16,319 bases of DNA from a bacterium. Its GTDB lineage: Bacteria; Patescibacteriota; Patescibacteriia; 2-12-FULL-60-25. Shown piece by piece: positions 1-7,042 of this stretch (its first letter is position 1; each line of letters starts with the position of its first letter). The position numbers and the translations under genes are program-made. A model generated the notes under the pieces. It worked only from the letters and a program-made list of their open reading frames with translations, was not told where the DNA came from and did not search any database. The stretch spans positions 1 to 16,319 of the forward strand of contig JAGVIJ010000009.1 of assembly GCA_020056125.1 (NCBI GenBank), given 5' to 3'.

Positions 1-1065
1 ATCACGAGCGATGCCAATGGCCCCAAGCACCTGCAAATCAAATTGACTCGCGCCAAGTTGGAAGAATTGGTCGGGGATTTAGTGCGCAAAACTTTGGAGC
101 CGTGCCGCAAGGCTCTGGCTGACGCGGGCATGAAACCTTCGGATGTGAATGATGTTTTGCTGGTGGGCGGTATGACGCGCATGCCCATGGTGCAACAAAC
201 CGTGGAACAATTTTTTGGCCGCAAGCCCAACATCTCCGTGAATCCGGATGAGGTGGTAGCTGTGGGCGCGGCTGTGCAAGCCGGCAATTTACAAGGCGAT
301 ATCAAGGGCGACCTGTTGCTTTTGGACGTCACTCCTTTGTCCCTGGGTTTGGAAACTTTGGGCGGCGTCATGACTAAATTGATTGAACGCAACACCACTA
401 TCCCCACTTCCAAATCCCAAGTTTTTTCCACGGCCGCAGATAATCAAAACACGGTGGAGATCCATGTTTTGCAAGGCGAACGCGGCATGGCGCCTGATAA
501 CCGTTCGCTCGGGCGCTTTACTCTTTCCGGAATTCCCATGGCTCCGCGCGGCGTGCCCCAGGTTGAAGTGACTTTTGATATTGATGCCAACGGCATTCTA
601 AACGTCAAAGCTAAAGATCGCGCTACGAGCAAAGAGCAACAAATCACCATCACTGCGTCCACGAATTTGTCCAAGGATGAAATTGGCCGCATGAAGCAGG
701 ATGCGGAAGTGCATTCCGAGGAGGATAAGAAAAAGCATGAATTGATCGAAGCGCGCAACGTGGCTGAAACCATGGTCTACACCACGGAGAAGATGTTGAA
801 AGAGGCCGGAGACAAAGCCGCGCCTGCAGATAAAGCTGAAGTTGAAGTGAAATTGGAAGCGTTGAAAAAACTTAAAGACAGCGCTGATGCAGAGGCTATT
901 CGCAAAGCCGGCGATGAATTAGCGCAAGCCGCGCAAAAAATCGGAGCGGCCATGTATCAAGCCGCGCAAGCGCAATCAGCTCCGGCTGGCGCCACGCCGC
1001 CCCCGACTGATCAAGAACCAAAATCCGATGAACCCAAAGAAGGGGAGTTTGAAGATAAAAAATAA
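1..1065 (+). CDS. dnaK: Chaperone DnaK (Hsp70), 3' part; 5' end outside window
   Basis: ATP-driven Hsp70 chaperone that binds exposed hydrophobic stretches of cytosolic clients and works with DnaJ. The frame is open from base 1, so about the last 354 residues of a roughly 640-residue protein are present. Visible parts in order: the end of the nucleotide-binding domain, with the LLVGGMTRMPMVQ phosphate/adenosine segment and NPDEVVAVGAAVQAG; the interdomain linker GDLLLLDVTPLSLG (about nt 307-350); the beta-sandwich substrate-binding domain, with ERNTTIPTSKSQVFSTA and FDIDANGILNVKAKD; and a helical lid, then an Ala/Pro/Gln-rich tail ending EGEFEDKK. The stop TAA is immediately followed by the dnaJ ATG with no spacer, so the two are surely co-transcribed. 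GrpE is not in view and may lie upstream. Assignment is secure from motif content. Confidence 0.97.
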   Translation: MTSDANGPKHLQIKLTRAKLEELVGDLVRKTLEPCRKALADAGMKPSDVNDVLLVGGMTRMPMVQQTVEQFFGRKPNISVNPDEVVAVGAAVQAGNLQGDIKGDLLLLDVTPLSLGLETLGGVMTKLIERNTTIPTSKSQVFSTAADNQNTVEIHVLQGERGMAPDNRSLGRFTLSGIPMAPRGVPQVEVTFDIDANGILNVKAKDRATSKEQQITITASTNLSKDEIGRMKQDAEVHSEEDKKKHELIEARNVAETMVYTTEKMLKEAGDKAAPADKAEVEVKLEALKKLKDSADAEAIRKAGDELAQAAQKIGAAMYQAAQAQSAPAGATPPPTDQEPKSDEPKEGEFEDKK

Positions 1066-2148
1066 ATGTCCAAAGATTATTATAAAATTCTCGGCGTTGA
1101 GAAGAACGCATCAGAGGACGAGCTTAAAAAAGCCTATCGCCGCTTGGCGCACGAACATCACCCGGATAAAAATGGAGGCGACGGACAAAAATTCAAAGAG
1201 GTGAACGAGGCGTTTCAAGTTTTGGGCGATGCGCAAAAGCGCGCGCAATATGACCAATTCGGTTCAGCCGCGTTTGATCAAGGCGGTTTTGGCGCAGGCA
1301 ATCCAGCCGGCGGATTTGGGTTTGATCCCGGCGGATTCAATGTGAACTTTGGCGACATGGGGGATTTGGGCGATATTTTGGGCGGCATGTTTGGTTTTGG
1401 CGGCCGCGGTGCGCGCCAGAGAAAAGGACAGGATATTCAAGTTGATGTGGAGATTGAATTTTTGGATGCGGTGCGCGGCGTGAATAAAAAAATCGGTTTA
1501 TACAAACAAGATAAATGTTCAGGTTGTGCGGGCAACGGAGCTGCGGCTGATTCCAAACTCAATACCTGCAAGACCTGCAACGGCCAAGGCCGCGTGGAGC
1601 GCGCCCAGCGTACCATCTTTGGCACGGTGCAATCCTTTGTCGCTTGCGCAGAATGCCAAGGCACGGGCCAAGTGCCGGAGAAACCTTGCGCCAAATGCCG
1701 CGGCACAGGCGCGGAAAAACGCAATCAAGAAATTGAAATTAATATTCCGGCCGGAATCTCGGACGGGGACGCCATTAAAGTCAGCGGCGCCGGAGAATAT
1801 GCCGGACGCGGCGCACACGCCGGAGATTTGTTGGTGCGCATCGGCGTGCGGCCGCATCCATCGTTTGAACGGCAGGGCAATGATATTTATTCCACGGTTG
1901 AAGCGGCGTATTCCATGCTGACCTTGGGCGGTAAGATTGATGTGCAAACCGTGGATGGTGCGAGTTCGCTTAAAATCCCTCAAGCCACCAAGCCCGGCAC
2001 AGTGTTTAAATTGCGCGGCAAAGGTTTGCCTTTTATGCGTTCCATGGGACGCGGCGATCACATGATTACCGTGCAAGTCAAAGTGGAAAAAAAGTTGTCG
2101 CGCGAGCAAAATGATTTAGTGGAGAAATTGCGCGGCCTGGGGCTTTAA
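1066..2148 (+). CDS. dnaJ: Chaperone DnaJ (Hsp40, type I)
   Basis: Co-chaperone that delivers clients to DnaK and stimulates its ATPase. The 360-aa protein has the full type I layout. The J domain carries the HPD triad (residues 32-34). A Gly/Phe-rich linker follows (about 66-115). Four CxxCxGxG zinc-finger repeats lie at about 151-158, 168-175, 194-201 and 208-215, and the C-terminal beta-sandwich client-binding domain includes GDLLVRIGVRPHPSFERQG. All eight cysteines are intact, so both zinc sites should form. The ATG at 1066 directly abuts the dnaK stop codon, which makes the start unambiguous and implies translational coupling, as no Shine-Dalgarno is seen. A linear dnaK-dnaJ operon is the usual arrangement. 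No terminator is visible after the stop; the next gene has its own -10 box. Confidence 0.98.
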   Translation: MSKDYYKILGVEKNASEDELKKAYRRLAHEHHPDKNGGDGQKFKEVNEAFQVLGDAQKRAQYDQFGSAAFDQGGFGAGNPAGGFGFDPGGFNVNFGDMGDLGDILGGMFGFGGRGARQRKGQDIQVDVEIEFLDAVRGVNKKIGLYKQDKCSGCAGNGAAADSKLNTCKTCNGQGRVERAQRTIFGTVQSFVACAECQGTGQVPEKPCAKCRGTGAEKRNQEIEINIPAGISDGDAIKVSGAGEYAGRGAHAGDLLVRIGVRPHPSFERQGNDIYSTVEAAYSMLTLGGKIDVQTVDGASSLKIPQATKPGTVFKLRGKGLPFMRSMGRGDHMITVQVKVEKKLSREQNDLVEKLRGLGL

Positions 2149-2169
2149 TACTCGTTCGGCGGAAAGTGC

Positions 2170-2175
2170 TATAAT
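2170..2175 (+). promoter_or_regulatory. Consensus -10 box placed for a leaderless start
   Basis: Perfect TATAAT, with exactly 7 nt between its last base and the ATG at 2183. Transcription normally starts about 7 nt after the -10, so the mRNA would begin at or next to the start codon. A convincing -35 is not seen at 16-18 nt spacing. No Shine-Dalgarno could fit. Confidence 0.6.
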
Positions 2176-2182
2176 ATATCGG

Positions 2183-2722
2183 ATGAGTTCACTTTTAGAT
2201 TTAGGCGGCGCTTTGAGCCCGGGCTTGTTCTCCTGGGATCTGGTCATCATTTTGATTTTGGTGATCGGCGCTTTGTTTTACGGCCTGTCGTTGGGCCGCG
2301 AGCGGGTTTTGTCGTTGATTGTGGCGTCGTATATTGCGCTGGCTATCATGACCAACGCTCCGCTTCTGGCCAATGCCACGCCCAGTTTCAGCGCGGACGA
2401 AAACGCGTTGCTTAAAATTATCGGCTTTCTTTTTATCTTGATGTTATTGTTTTATTTCTTTTCCCGTTCGCGCTTAATCGGCCGCATTCGAGGTTTTGCG
2501 CTCTCCGCGCTTTGGCAAACCATGGTGTTTGTTTTTCTGCAAGTTGCATTTCTAATGACCGTAACTTTGGAATTTTTACCCGAGACCAGAACCGCGGGGT
2601 TGTCCAAATTCACGCATGATTTATTTTTGAATGATTATAGCCGCACCATCTGGATCAGTTTACCCGCCTTGTTTTTGGTGTTAATCTCTTTTCGGAAAAG
2701 CACTGATCCGAATACGCTATGA
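2183..2722 (+). CDS. Polytopic membrane protein, possibly CvpA-like
   Basis: A 179-aa integral membrane protein with about five hydrophobic segments (roughly residues 18-37, 41-59, 75-93, 107-128 and 154-170) and a short polar tail. The first hairpin, WDLVIILILVIGALF followed by YGLSLGRERVLSLI, resembles the start of CvpA-family proteins (aspartic residue, hydrophobic helix, small-residue turn with Gly and Arg, second helix). The rest is not diagnostic, so CvpA-like is a tentative label. The stop overlaps the cysS start (ATGA at 2719-2722), so the two genes form an operon with coupled translation. A similar membrane protein upstream of a tRNA synthetase does not by itself suggest a function. 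The start at 2183 is favoured by the TATAAT box just upstream. Confidence 0.8.
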   Translation: MSSLLDLGGALSPGLFSWDLVIILILVIGALFYGLSLGRERVLSLIVASYIALAIMTNAPLLANATPSFSADENALLKIIGFLFILMLLFYFFSRSRLIGRIRGFALSALWQTMVFVFLQVAFLMTVTLEFLPETRTAGLSKFTHDLFLNDYSRTIWISLPALFLVLISFRKSTDPNTL

Positions 2723-4161
2723 GCAAAGAGCCAAAATTAAAAATTTGGAATACAGCCAGCCGTAAATTGGAAGAGGTCAAACCGGCCAAGGCCAAGCAGA
2801 TCGGTTTTTATGCGTGCGGTCCCACGGTTTATCAGCGCGCGCATATCGGGAATTTTCGCGCTTATATTCTGGAGGATATTTTGCGGCGCCAATTGGAGCA
2901 TCGCGGATACAAAGTTAAACACGTCATGAATATCACTGACGTGGGTCATTTAGTGGGCGATACGGATCATGGCGAAGACAAGATGGAAAAAGCCGCGCGT
3001 GCGACCAGCAAAACCGCGTGGGAAATCGCCAAAGAATATACGGCGCTGTTCAAGCAGGACATGAAGCGTCTGAACATTGAGATGCCTACGCTCATGCCCA
3101 AGGCCACGGATAATATTAAAGCGCAAATCAATTTAATTAAACAATTGGAGCGCAAGGGTTTCACTTATCGAACTGCTGATGGAATTTATTTCAATACCGC
3201 AAAATTCAAACCTTACGGCAAATTTTCCGGCCAGCCTTTGGCACAAAAGCAAGCTGGTGCGCGCGTTGAGGTCGGCGCCAAAAAACATGCCACGGATTTT
3301 GCGCTGTGGAAATTCAGTTATCCGAACGGCTTATCACGTAAAGACTATCTATCGTCGGACACAGGACGTGAGACGCAGGACGTAGGACGACGTCAAATGG
3401 AATGGCCAAGCCCTTGGGGCGTGGGTTTTCCGGGCTGGCACGTGGAGTGTTCAGCTATGGCGCGTCAAGAGTTGGGTCAGCCGTTTGATATTCATGCGGG
3501 CGGCGTGGATCATATTGCGGTGCACCATGAAAATGAAGTGGCACAAAGCCAGGCGGCCTATGGCAAAAAATTAGCCAACTACTGGTTCCACGTAGAATTT
3601 TTAATGGTGGATGGACAAAAAATGTCCAAGTCGTTGGGGAATATTTTTACGCTGGAGGATTTGGAACAGCGCGGTTTTAATGCGCTGGATTTTAGATATT
3701 TTCTGCTAGCTGCGCATTATCGGCAAAAACAAAATTTTACTTGGGAGGCGCTGGAGTCCGCGCAAAATACTTTAAGCAAATTGCGGCAGACGGTTCAGAC
3801 TTGGGACAAACCCGAGGGTGATTGCGCTGACCTGTCGGCAGAATTCTCTGCGGCCCTGGATAACGATTTAAACACGCCTCAAGCGCTGGCTGTGCTTTGG
3901 AAATTGGTGGATTCAAATTATCCGAGTTCAGCCAAATCCGCCGCGATCTTAAACATGGATCGAGTTTTGGGTTTAGGTTTGGATAAATTCGTGGCCAAGC
4001 CAGCCAAAGTTCCCAAGGAAATTCAAAAACTTTTAGATGAGCGCGCCAAGGCTCGTCAAAACAAAGATTGGAAAAAATCCGACGAGTTGCGCCATGAATT
4101 ATCAAAACAGGGTTGGGTGGTGGAGGATACTAAGGAAGGGCAAAAGGCTATTAAAAAATGA
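2719..4161 (+). CDS. cysS: Cysteinyl-tRNA synthetase (CysRS)
   Basis: Class I synthetase that charges tRNA-Cys with cysteine in the cytosol. The 480-aa protein has the CGPTVY motif with zinc ligand C33, the HIGH-type signature HIGN (42-45), further zinc ligands C244, H269 and E273 (VECSAM and HHENE motifs), the KMSKS loop (301-305), and a helical anticodon-binding C-terminus. From C244 on, ligand spacing matches the E. coli enzyme (25 residues C to H, then 4 to E). The first two cysteines are 211 apart rather than 181. Much of that excess is an insertion at about residues 205-225, between DFALWKFSYPNG and QMEWPSPWG, encoded by a repetitive GGACGT-rich stretch. The catalytic motifs are intact, so the enzyme is probably active. 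The start overlaps the upstream stop by ATGA. Transcription ends at the hairpin at 4242-4271. Confidence 0.98.
   Translation: MSKEPKLKIWNTASRKLEEVKPAKAKQIGFYACGPTVYQRAHIGNFRAYILEDILRRQLEHRGYKVKHVMNITDVGHLVGDTDHGEDKMEKAARATSKTAWEIAKEYTALFKQDMKRLNIEMPTLMPKATDNIKAQINLIKQLERKGFTYRTADGIYFNTAKFKPYGKFSGQPLAQKQAGARVEVGAKKHATDFALWKFSYPNGLSRKDYLSSDTGRETQDVGRRQMEWPSPWGVGFPGWHVECSAMARQELGQPFDIHAGGVDHIAVHHENEVAQSQAAYGKKLANYWFHVEFLMVDGQKMSKSLGNIFTLEDLEQRGFNALDFRYFLLAAHYRQKQNFTWEALESAQNTLSKLRQTVQTWDKPEGDCADLSAEFSAALDNDLNTPQALAVLWKLVDSNYPSSAKSAAILNMDRVLGLGLDKFVAKPAKVPKEIQKLLDERAKARQNKDWKKSDELRHELSKQGWVVEDTKEGQKAIKK
3331..3393 (+). repeat. Repeat-like in-frame insertion within cysS
   Basis: The stretch contains repeated GGACGT/GGACG units: CAGGACGT occurs twice (about 3364-3371 and 3376-3383), followed by AGGACGACGTC. 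Flanking TCGTC (3352-3356) and GACGA (3385-3389) are inverted. It encodes about 21 residues (LSRKDY ... QDVGRR) that other CysRS proteins lack at this site. The reading frame is preserved. Whether it is a dispersed genomic repeat can only be decided from the rest of the genome. Confidence 0.5.
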
Positions 4162-4179
4162 CGTGTCGAGTTTTTGTTT

Positions 4180-4213
4180 CCGCACAATTAAGCCGATCGT
4201 CTCAATTGTGCGG
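4180..4213. other. 10-bp perfect inverted repeat without U-tract
   Basis: CCGCACAATT (4180-4189) pairs perfectly with AATTGTGCGG (4204-4213) around a 14-nt loop, 18 nt after the cysS stop. Neither strand has a T-run directly after the stem, so it is not a classical intrinsic terminator. It could stabilise the cysS 3' end or bind a protein. Confidence 0.6.
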
Positions 4214-4241
4214 ATGGAAGTTTGACTTTCGCGCTTAATAA

Positions 4242-4271
4242 AAAAATCCGAGTAATGAATCTCGGATTTTT
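4242..4271. terminator. Bidirectional intrinsic terminator between convergent genes
   Basis: Stem AAAAATCCGAG (4242-4252) / CTCGGATTTTT (4261-4271) with an 8-nt loop. On the plus strand it is followed by more T-rich sequence; on the minus strand it ends in a T-run. It lies between cysS (plus) and the 106-aa gene (minus) and should serve both. Confidence 0.85.
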
Positions 4272-4290
4272 GATAATATTTTTTTACCCC

Positions 4291-4611
4291 CTAATCTTCT
4301 TCATCTATTGGTTTTCCGTATAAAACCACGTGCAGTTCGCGAATTTCATCTGGCGTCCATCCCGCATAATTTTTACCGCCCGCACTTCGGTTGTTTGGAT
4401 CTTTAACTAAATCTTCAAAATCATCTTTTATCATTTTCAACTGAAGCGTGACGTCCTCAATTTCCGTTGGGTTACCGCTGTTAAGTCTCTCAAGAAACTC
4501 TTGCGATCTTCTCTTAACATTCTCGCTGGTCGCGTTTTGTAGGCGTTCGGCAATTTGTTGTCCAAGAACGTTTTTTTCGTTTGTCGGTTTCGGTTGCTCA
4601 GGTGACCACAT
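4291..4611 (-). CDS. Hypothetical small helical acidic protein
   Basis: A 106-aa soluble protein that I do not recognise. The N-terminus is Pro-rich (PEQPKP). Predicted amphipathic helices follow (about residues 15-45 and 50-72), then a polar turn (DPNNRSAGG), then WTPDEIRELHVVL and an acidic end. It has no signal peptide, membrane segment, cysteine pair or nucleotide-binding motif. Its first 20 or so residues, and the DNA encoding them, resemble the start of the 178-aa gene at 4957-5493 on the same strand, suggesting a shared origin of the N-terminal segment. A TATAAT at 4634-4639 would give a short leader of about 15 nt. It ends next to the bidirectional terminator. Coding is supported by the isolated open frame with its own promoter and terminator. 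Confidence 0.75.
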   Translation of the reverse strand: MWSPEQPKPTNEKNVLGQQIAERLQNATSENVKRRSQEFLERLNSGNPTEIEDVTLQLKMIKDDFEDLVKDPNNRSAGGKNYAGWTPDEIRELHVVLYGKPIDEED

Positions 4612-4633
4612 AGTTGAGTTGGTTAGTAAAATG

Positions 4634-4639
4634 ATTATA
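4634..4639 (-). promoter_or_regulatory. -10 box for the 106-aa minus-strand gene
   Basis: Perfect TATAAT on the minus strand, 22 nt before the ATG at 4611. This predicts a leader of about 15 nt, without an AGGAGG-like site. The -35 match at standard spacing (TTCATC) is weak. Confidence 0.5.
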
Positions 4640-4701
4640 AAAACAGAGTATCACCCGATGAAATCTTCAGTCAAATTTCATCTCATACCGTTTCTCAAAA
4701 G

Positions 4702-4742
4702 TTGACTTAGAGTTTTCTTTTGTGTTAATGTTTCCGTATAGT
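4702..4742 (+). promoter_or_regulatory. Probable promoter of the HicB-like gene
   Basis: TTGACT at 4702-4707 is a good -35, with TTAATG (4725-4730) 17 nt downstream. A better -10 hexamer, TATAGT, lies at 4737-4742, 10 nt before the ATG, but has no good -35 of its own. Either would give a very short leader or almost none. Confidence 0.4.
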
Positions 4743-4752
4743 TAATAAATAT

Positions 4753-4908
4753 ATGCGCAAAATAGATTTAAAATCCGTGGTTTGGAAAGAGGGCGAATTT
4801 TATGTCTCGCAATGTTTAGAGGTGGATGTTTCCAGCTACGGAAAAACTAAAAAGCAAGCTCTGGCCATGCTCCAAGATGCTCTGGAGTTGTATTTTGCGC
4901 CAAGCTAA
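4753..4908 (+). CDS. HicB-like (UPF0150 fold) mini-protein, orphan
   Basis: A 51-aa ORF beginning MRKIDLKSVVWKEGEFYVSQ and continuing C-LEVDVSSYGKTKKQALAML to an ELYF end. The pattern of a beta strand, a Gly turn, YVSQCLEVDVSSYG, then a TKKQALAMLQDALELY helix matches the minimal HicB/UPF0150 domain (compare the usual YVAxCPELPGCxTxGxTxEEAxxNxxEAIELY form). In HicAB systems this domain neutralises the RNase HicA. Here no HicA-like ORF fits: only 48 nt separate it from the next gene, which is convergent. It also lacks a C-terminal DNA-binding domain. It may be an antitoxin remnant or one of the common solitary HicB-like proteins. It sits on the opposite strand between two minus-strand genes with related N-termini, and its in-frame upstream region is closed by a stop. 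Confidence 0.75.
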   Translation: MRKIDLKSVVWKEGEFYVSQCLEVDVSSYGKTKKQALAMLQDALELYFAPS

Positions 4909-4956
4909 ATTACAAGAAGTGACTTTCGGGAGTAATTAAGCCAAAGTATCAGCAAT

Positions 4957-5493
4957 TTATTTTATCAGGTCGCTTTCTTTAAAGAATGCAGATAATTTAT
5001 GCAGTAAGTCATTTAGATGTGCAACTGACTTTCCCTTGAGAGTTTCGTCGCTTGTTTTTGCCTCTGCCTCCAAATTATCGGCCACGCGATCCCAATAGTA
5101 TAAATTAAAAATTTCGCTTGGCACCTGTATGCCTGGTCTGCCGTCCGTGATTTTTATTTTTTGTACGGCAACATCTTTACCGCCATCGATTAACCATGCG
5201 GGTGGAAACACGAAAGACATTAAGACCCCCTTGGCCACTCCTTCTTTGATCAGTTCTTGCAACCTTTTCCACCGCTCATCCTGTTTTTTGCTTTCTAAAA
5301 AATTTTTAACAATTTGTGCTACCGTCTTTAGCTGTTCACGTTTATCACCATCTAAATTAAATCCTTTACCATAAAAAATTTGCGCGACAGAAGTTTCCGT
5401 CGTTATTTGTTTTAATAAATCACGATCCAATCTTCCTAGTAAATTGGTTTGTTTGTCACTTATCGGCAGCGGCGGTTGTTCAGGTGGCTTCAT
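4957..5493 (-). CDS. Hypothetical protein downstream of corA
   Basis: A 178-aa protein that I do not recognise. It opens with a Pro-rich MKPPEQPPLPISDKQTNLLG segment related to the start of the 106-aa gene at 4291-4611. A charged helical region follows (about 22-90), then one moderately hydrophobic stretch GVLMSFVFPPAWLIDGG (about 92-108). A beta-like KIKITDGRPGIQVPSEIF segment and a helical C-terminus complete it. The hydrophobic stretch contains two prolines and is short, so a true membrane span is doubtful. The ATG is only 4 nt after the CorA stop, so it is almost surely expressed from the corA promoter. That is the only functional hint. No catalytic motif is visible. Confidence 0.8.
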   Translation of the reverse strand: MKPPEQPPLPISDKQTNLLGRLDRDLLKQITTETSVAQIFYGKGFNLDGDKREQLKTVAQIVKNFLESKKQDERWKRLQELIKEGVAKGVLMSFVFPPAWLIDGGKDVAVQKIKITDGRPGIQVPSEIFNLYYWDRVADNLEAEAKTSDETLKGKSVAHLNDLLHKLSAFFKESDLIK

Positions 5494-5497
5494 GTTT

Positions 5498-6457
5498 TTA
5501 AATCCACTTCTTAAGTTTAAAAATTGCCAGCATGCCCATTGAGCCCACAGCCATCATGCCAATGATCATCCAAAAACCCAGTGGATGACCAACAAATGGC
5601 ATGTTGGGCGCATTTATGCCAAAAATAGCCGCGAGTAGCGTGAGCGGAAACACGATGGTGGCGAACACCGTGAGTTTTTTCATGATCTCGTTGATGCGAA
5701 AATCAATCAGCGACATGTTAGCCTCGTGCAAAGCATTGATGGTATCGCGCTGATTCTCCAAAGTGTCCCAAAGTTCTTTGGTGTGTTCGACCAACCGCTC
5801 AAAATAAATTTCCAGCTTATGGATGGGAAAGCGCCCGCCGGATTCATTAATCAACTGGCGGATGACTGTTTTGTGGCCCTGGATAGCCTTGCGCACATTC
5901 ACAATATTGGTTTTGACGCGCAGCAATTCTTGAATTAGATTTTGTTCAAACTCTTTAAACACGTGCTCTTCAATATTATCAATATCATTTGACAGGTGGA
6001 TGATCATGGGGAAGATGGCTTCCAACTGCGCATCCAAAATCAAATAGAGCAAATGAGTGACATCTTCAATCATGTCCGGCATTTGGTGATTAACAGCCGT
6101 GCGCCCATCGGAGATATCTCGATCTTTGCCATGCGCCTTAAAGATTTGATTGAGCGGTTCGAGGTCATCGTGATTGACCGTGATCAAGCGATCCGGATGA
6201 ATAAAAAAATCCACTTCTGATGCATAGATGGCCTTGGTTTGGCGATCAAACACCGGATACAACAAGATCATAAACAGATAGCCGTCCCGCACCACCAACT
6301 TGGGTCTTTGCAGGGGCGGCAGAGTTTCGTGCAAATCAACCGGGTGCAAACCAAAACGGCGTCTCAAATGATTGATCTCTTTTTTTCCAATCTTTGTAGC
6401 GTGCAACCATTCGATCGAACCGACTTTGGTGGATTGAATGTTCGAATTGTCTGACAT
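5498..6457 (-). CDS. corA: CorA-family divalent cation (Mg2+/Co2+) transporter
   Basis: A 319-aa CorA-type channel, expected to form a pentamer in the inner membrane and admit Mg2+ and related divalent cations. The N-terminal cytoplasmic domain includes WLHATKIGKKEINHL, DLHETLPPLQRPK and DFFIHPDRLITVNHDD, and a long helical stalk follows (about 130-255). Two C-terminal transmembrane helices end the protein (about 262-279 and 295-313), with a basic LKKWI tail. The signature loop reads G280-I-N282 followed by APNMPF. The family consensus is GMN, so Met is replaced by Ile; related subfamilies such as ZntB use GVN. Specificity is therefore less certain. The ATG at 6457 lies 7 nt after a minus-strand TATAAT. 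It is divergent from the gene at 6506 and co-directional with the 178-aa gene after it. Confidence 0.95.
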   Translation of the reverse strand: MSDNSNIQSTKVGSIEWLHATKIGKKEINHLRRRFGLHPVDLHETLPPLQRPKLVVRDGYLFMILLYPVFDRQTKAIYASEVDFFIHPDRLITVNHDDLEPLNQIFKAHGKDRDISDGRTAVNHQMPDMIEDVTHLLYLILDAQLEAIFPMIIHLSNDIDNIEEHVFKEFEQNLIQELLRVKTNIVNVRKAIQGHKTVIRQLINESGGRFPIHKLEIYFERLVEHTKELWDTLENQRDTINALHEANMSLIDFRINEIMKKLTVFATIVFPLTLLAAIFGINAPNMPFVGHPLGFWMIIGMMAVGSMGMLAIFKLKKWI

Positions 6458-6505
6458 GGTGGATATTATATCATGTTAAGGTGTGGTACACTATAAAAGA
6501 TAATT
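6458..6505. promoter_or_regulatory. 48-bp divergent promoter region, two leaderless-type starts
   Basis: On the minus strand, TATAAT (6465-6470) sits 7 nt before the corA ATG. On the plus strand, TATAAA (6492-6497) sits 8 nt before the ATG at 6506. The two -10 boxes are only 21 bp apart, so the polymerases must compete for overlapping DNA. No clear -35 is seen for either, and no Shine-Dalgarno. Confidence 0.6.
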
Positions 6506-7042
6506 ATGGTTGATGTGCCAGAGAAACCAATTGAGGTAGCCGGTGCAGAGGCCGCAGTTTTAGCGCGCGAGGAAACGTCGGAGGGGGCGGACAAAGCGGC
6601 TTTTGAAAAACTGCCTGAATCCAAAGAACAATTTTTAGAAACCCGAGCCAGCCAAGAGCTTTCTGTTGCGGCTGTGACTGCGCCGGCTAAACCTGTAACT
6701 CAATTGCCGACCACAGAAGAGGAGCTGGAAAAGGATCCGACTTTTGTTAAAGTTGAAAAAATTTTAGAGGATGGGATGGGGGACTTGTATCAATCCCTGC
6801 CGCCTGAAGCGCAAACTATTTTTAAGCAGCGCGGCCAGCAAGCGGCTGAAGAAATTTTTAAAATGGTGCAAACCCTAAAACTTCAGTTGGCGCGAGTGGT
6901 TCGGCTGATTCGCGGCTGGCTCTTAACCATTCCCAAGGTTAATCGATTTTATCTGGAGCAACAGGCAAAAATTAAAACCGACCAGATTGTGGAGCTAGCC
7001 GAAGCGCGCCGCAAAGAATTGCAAAATCAAACCCATGTTTAA
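6506..7042 (+). CDS. Acidic helical protein, partner of the VirD4-like ATPase
   Basis: A 178-aa protein that I cannot assign to a named family. The first 75 residues are acidic, Ala/Glu/Pro-rich and probably disordered. From about residue 76 (DPTFVKVEKILEDGMGDLYQ) to the end it is helical: a conserved-looking LPPEAQTIFKQRGQQAAEEI segment, then a basic amphipathic helix (LARVVRLIRGWLLTIPKVN, about 131-149), then a charged C-terminal helix. The RLIRGWLLTIP stretch is hydrophobic enough to lie on a membrane surface. Its stop overlaps the next gene's start by 8 nt (7035-7042), so the two proteins are made together and probably act together. A docking or adaptor subunit of the ATPase is my inference. 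The start is set by the -10 box 8 nt upstream. Confidence 0.85.
   Translation: MVDVPEKPIEVAGAEAAVLAREETSEGADKAAFEKLPESKEQFLETRASQELSVAAVTAPAKPVTQLPTTEEELEKDPTFVKVEKILEDGMGDLYQSLPPEAQTIFKQRGQQAAEEIFKMVQTLKLQLARVVRLIRGWLLTIPKVNRFYLEQQAKIKTDQIVELAEARRKELQNQTHV

Noticed and set aside
1519..2109. 196-codon antisense frame opposite dnaJ
   Set aside because: It is a shadow of the GC-biased codons of dnaJ; no promoter or recognisable product.
4909..4956. Room for a HicA toxin next to the HicB-like gene
   Set aside because: Only 48 nt before a convergent gene; no double-stranded RNA-binding-like ORF of about 60 aa fits on either strand.
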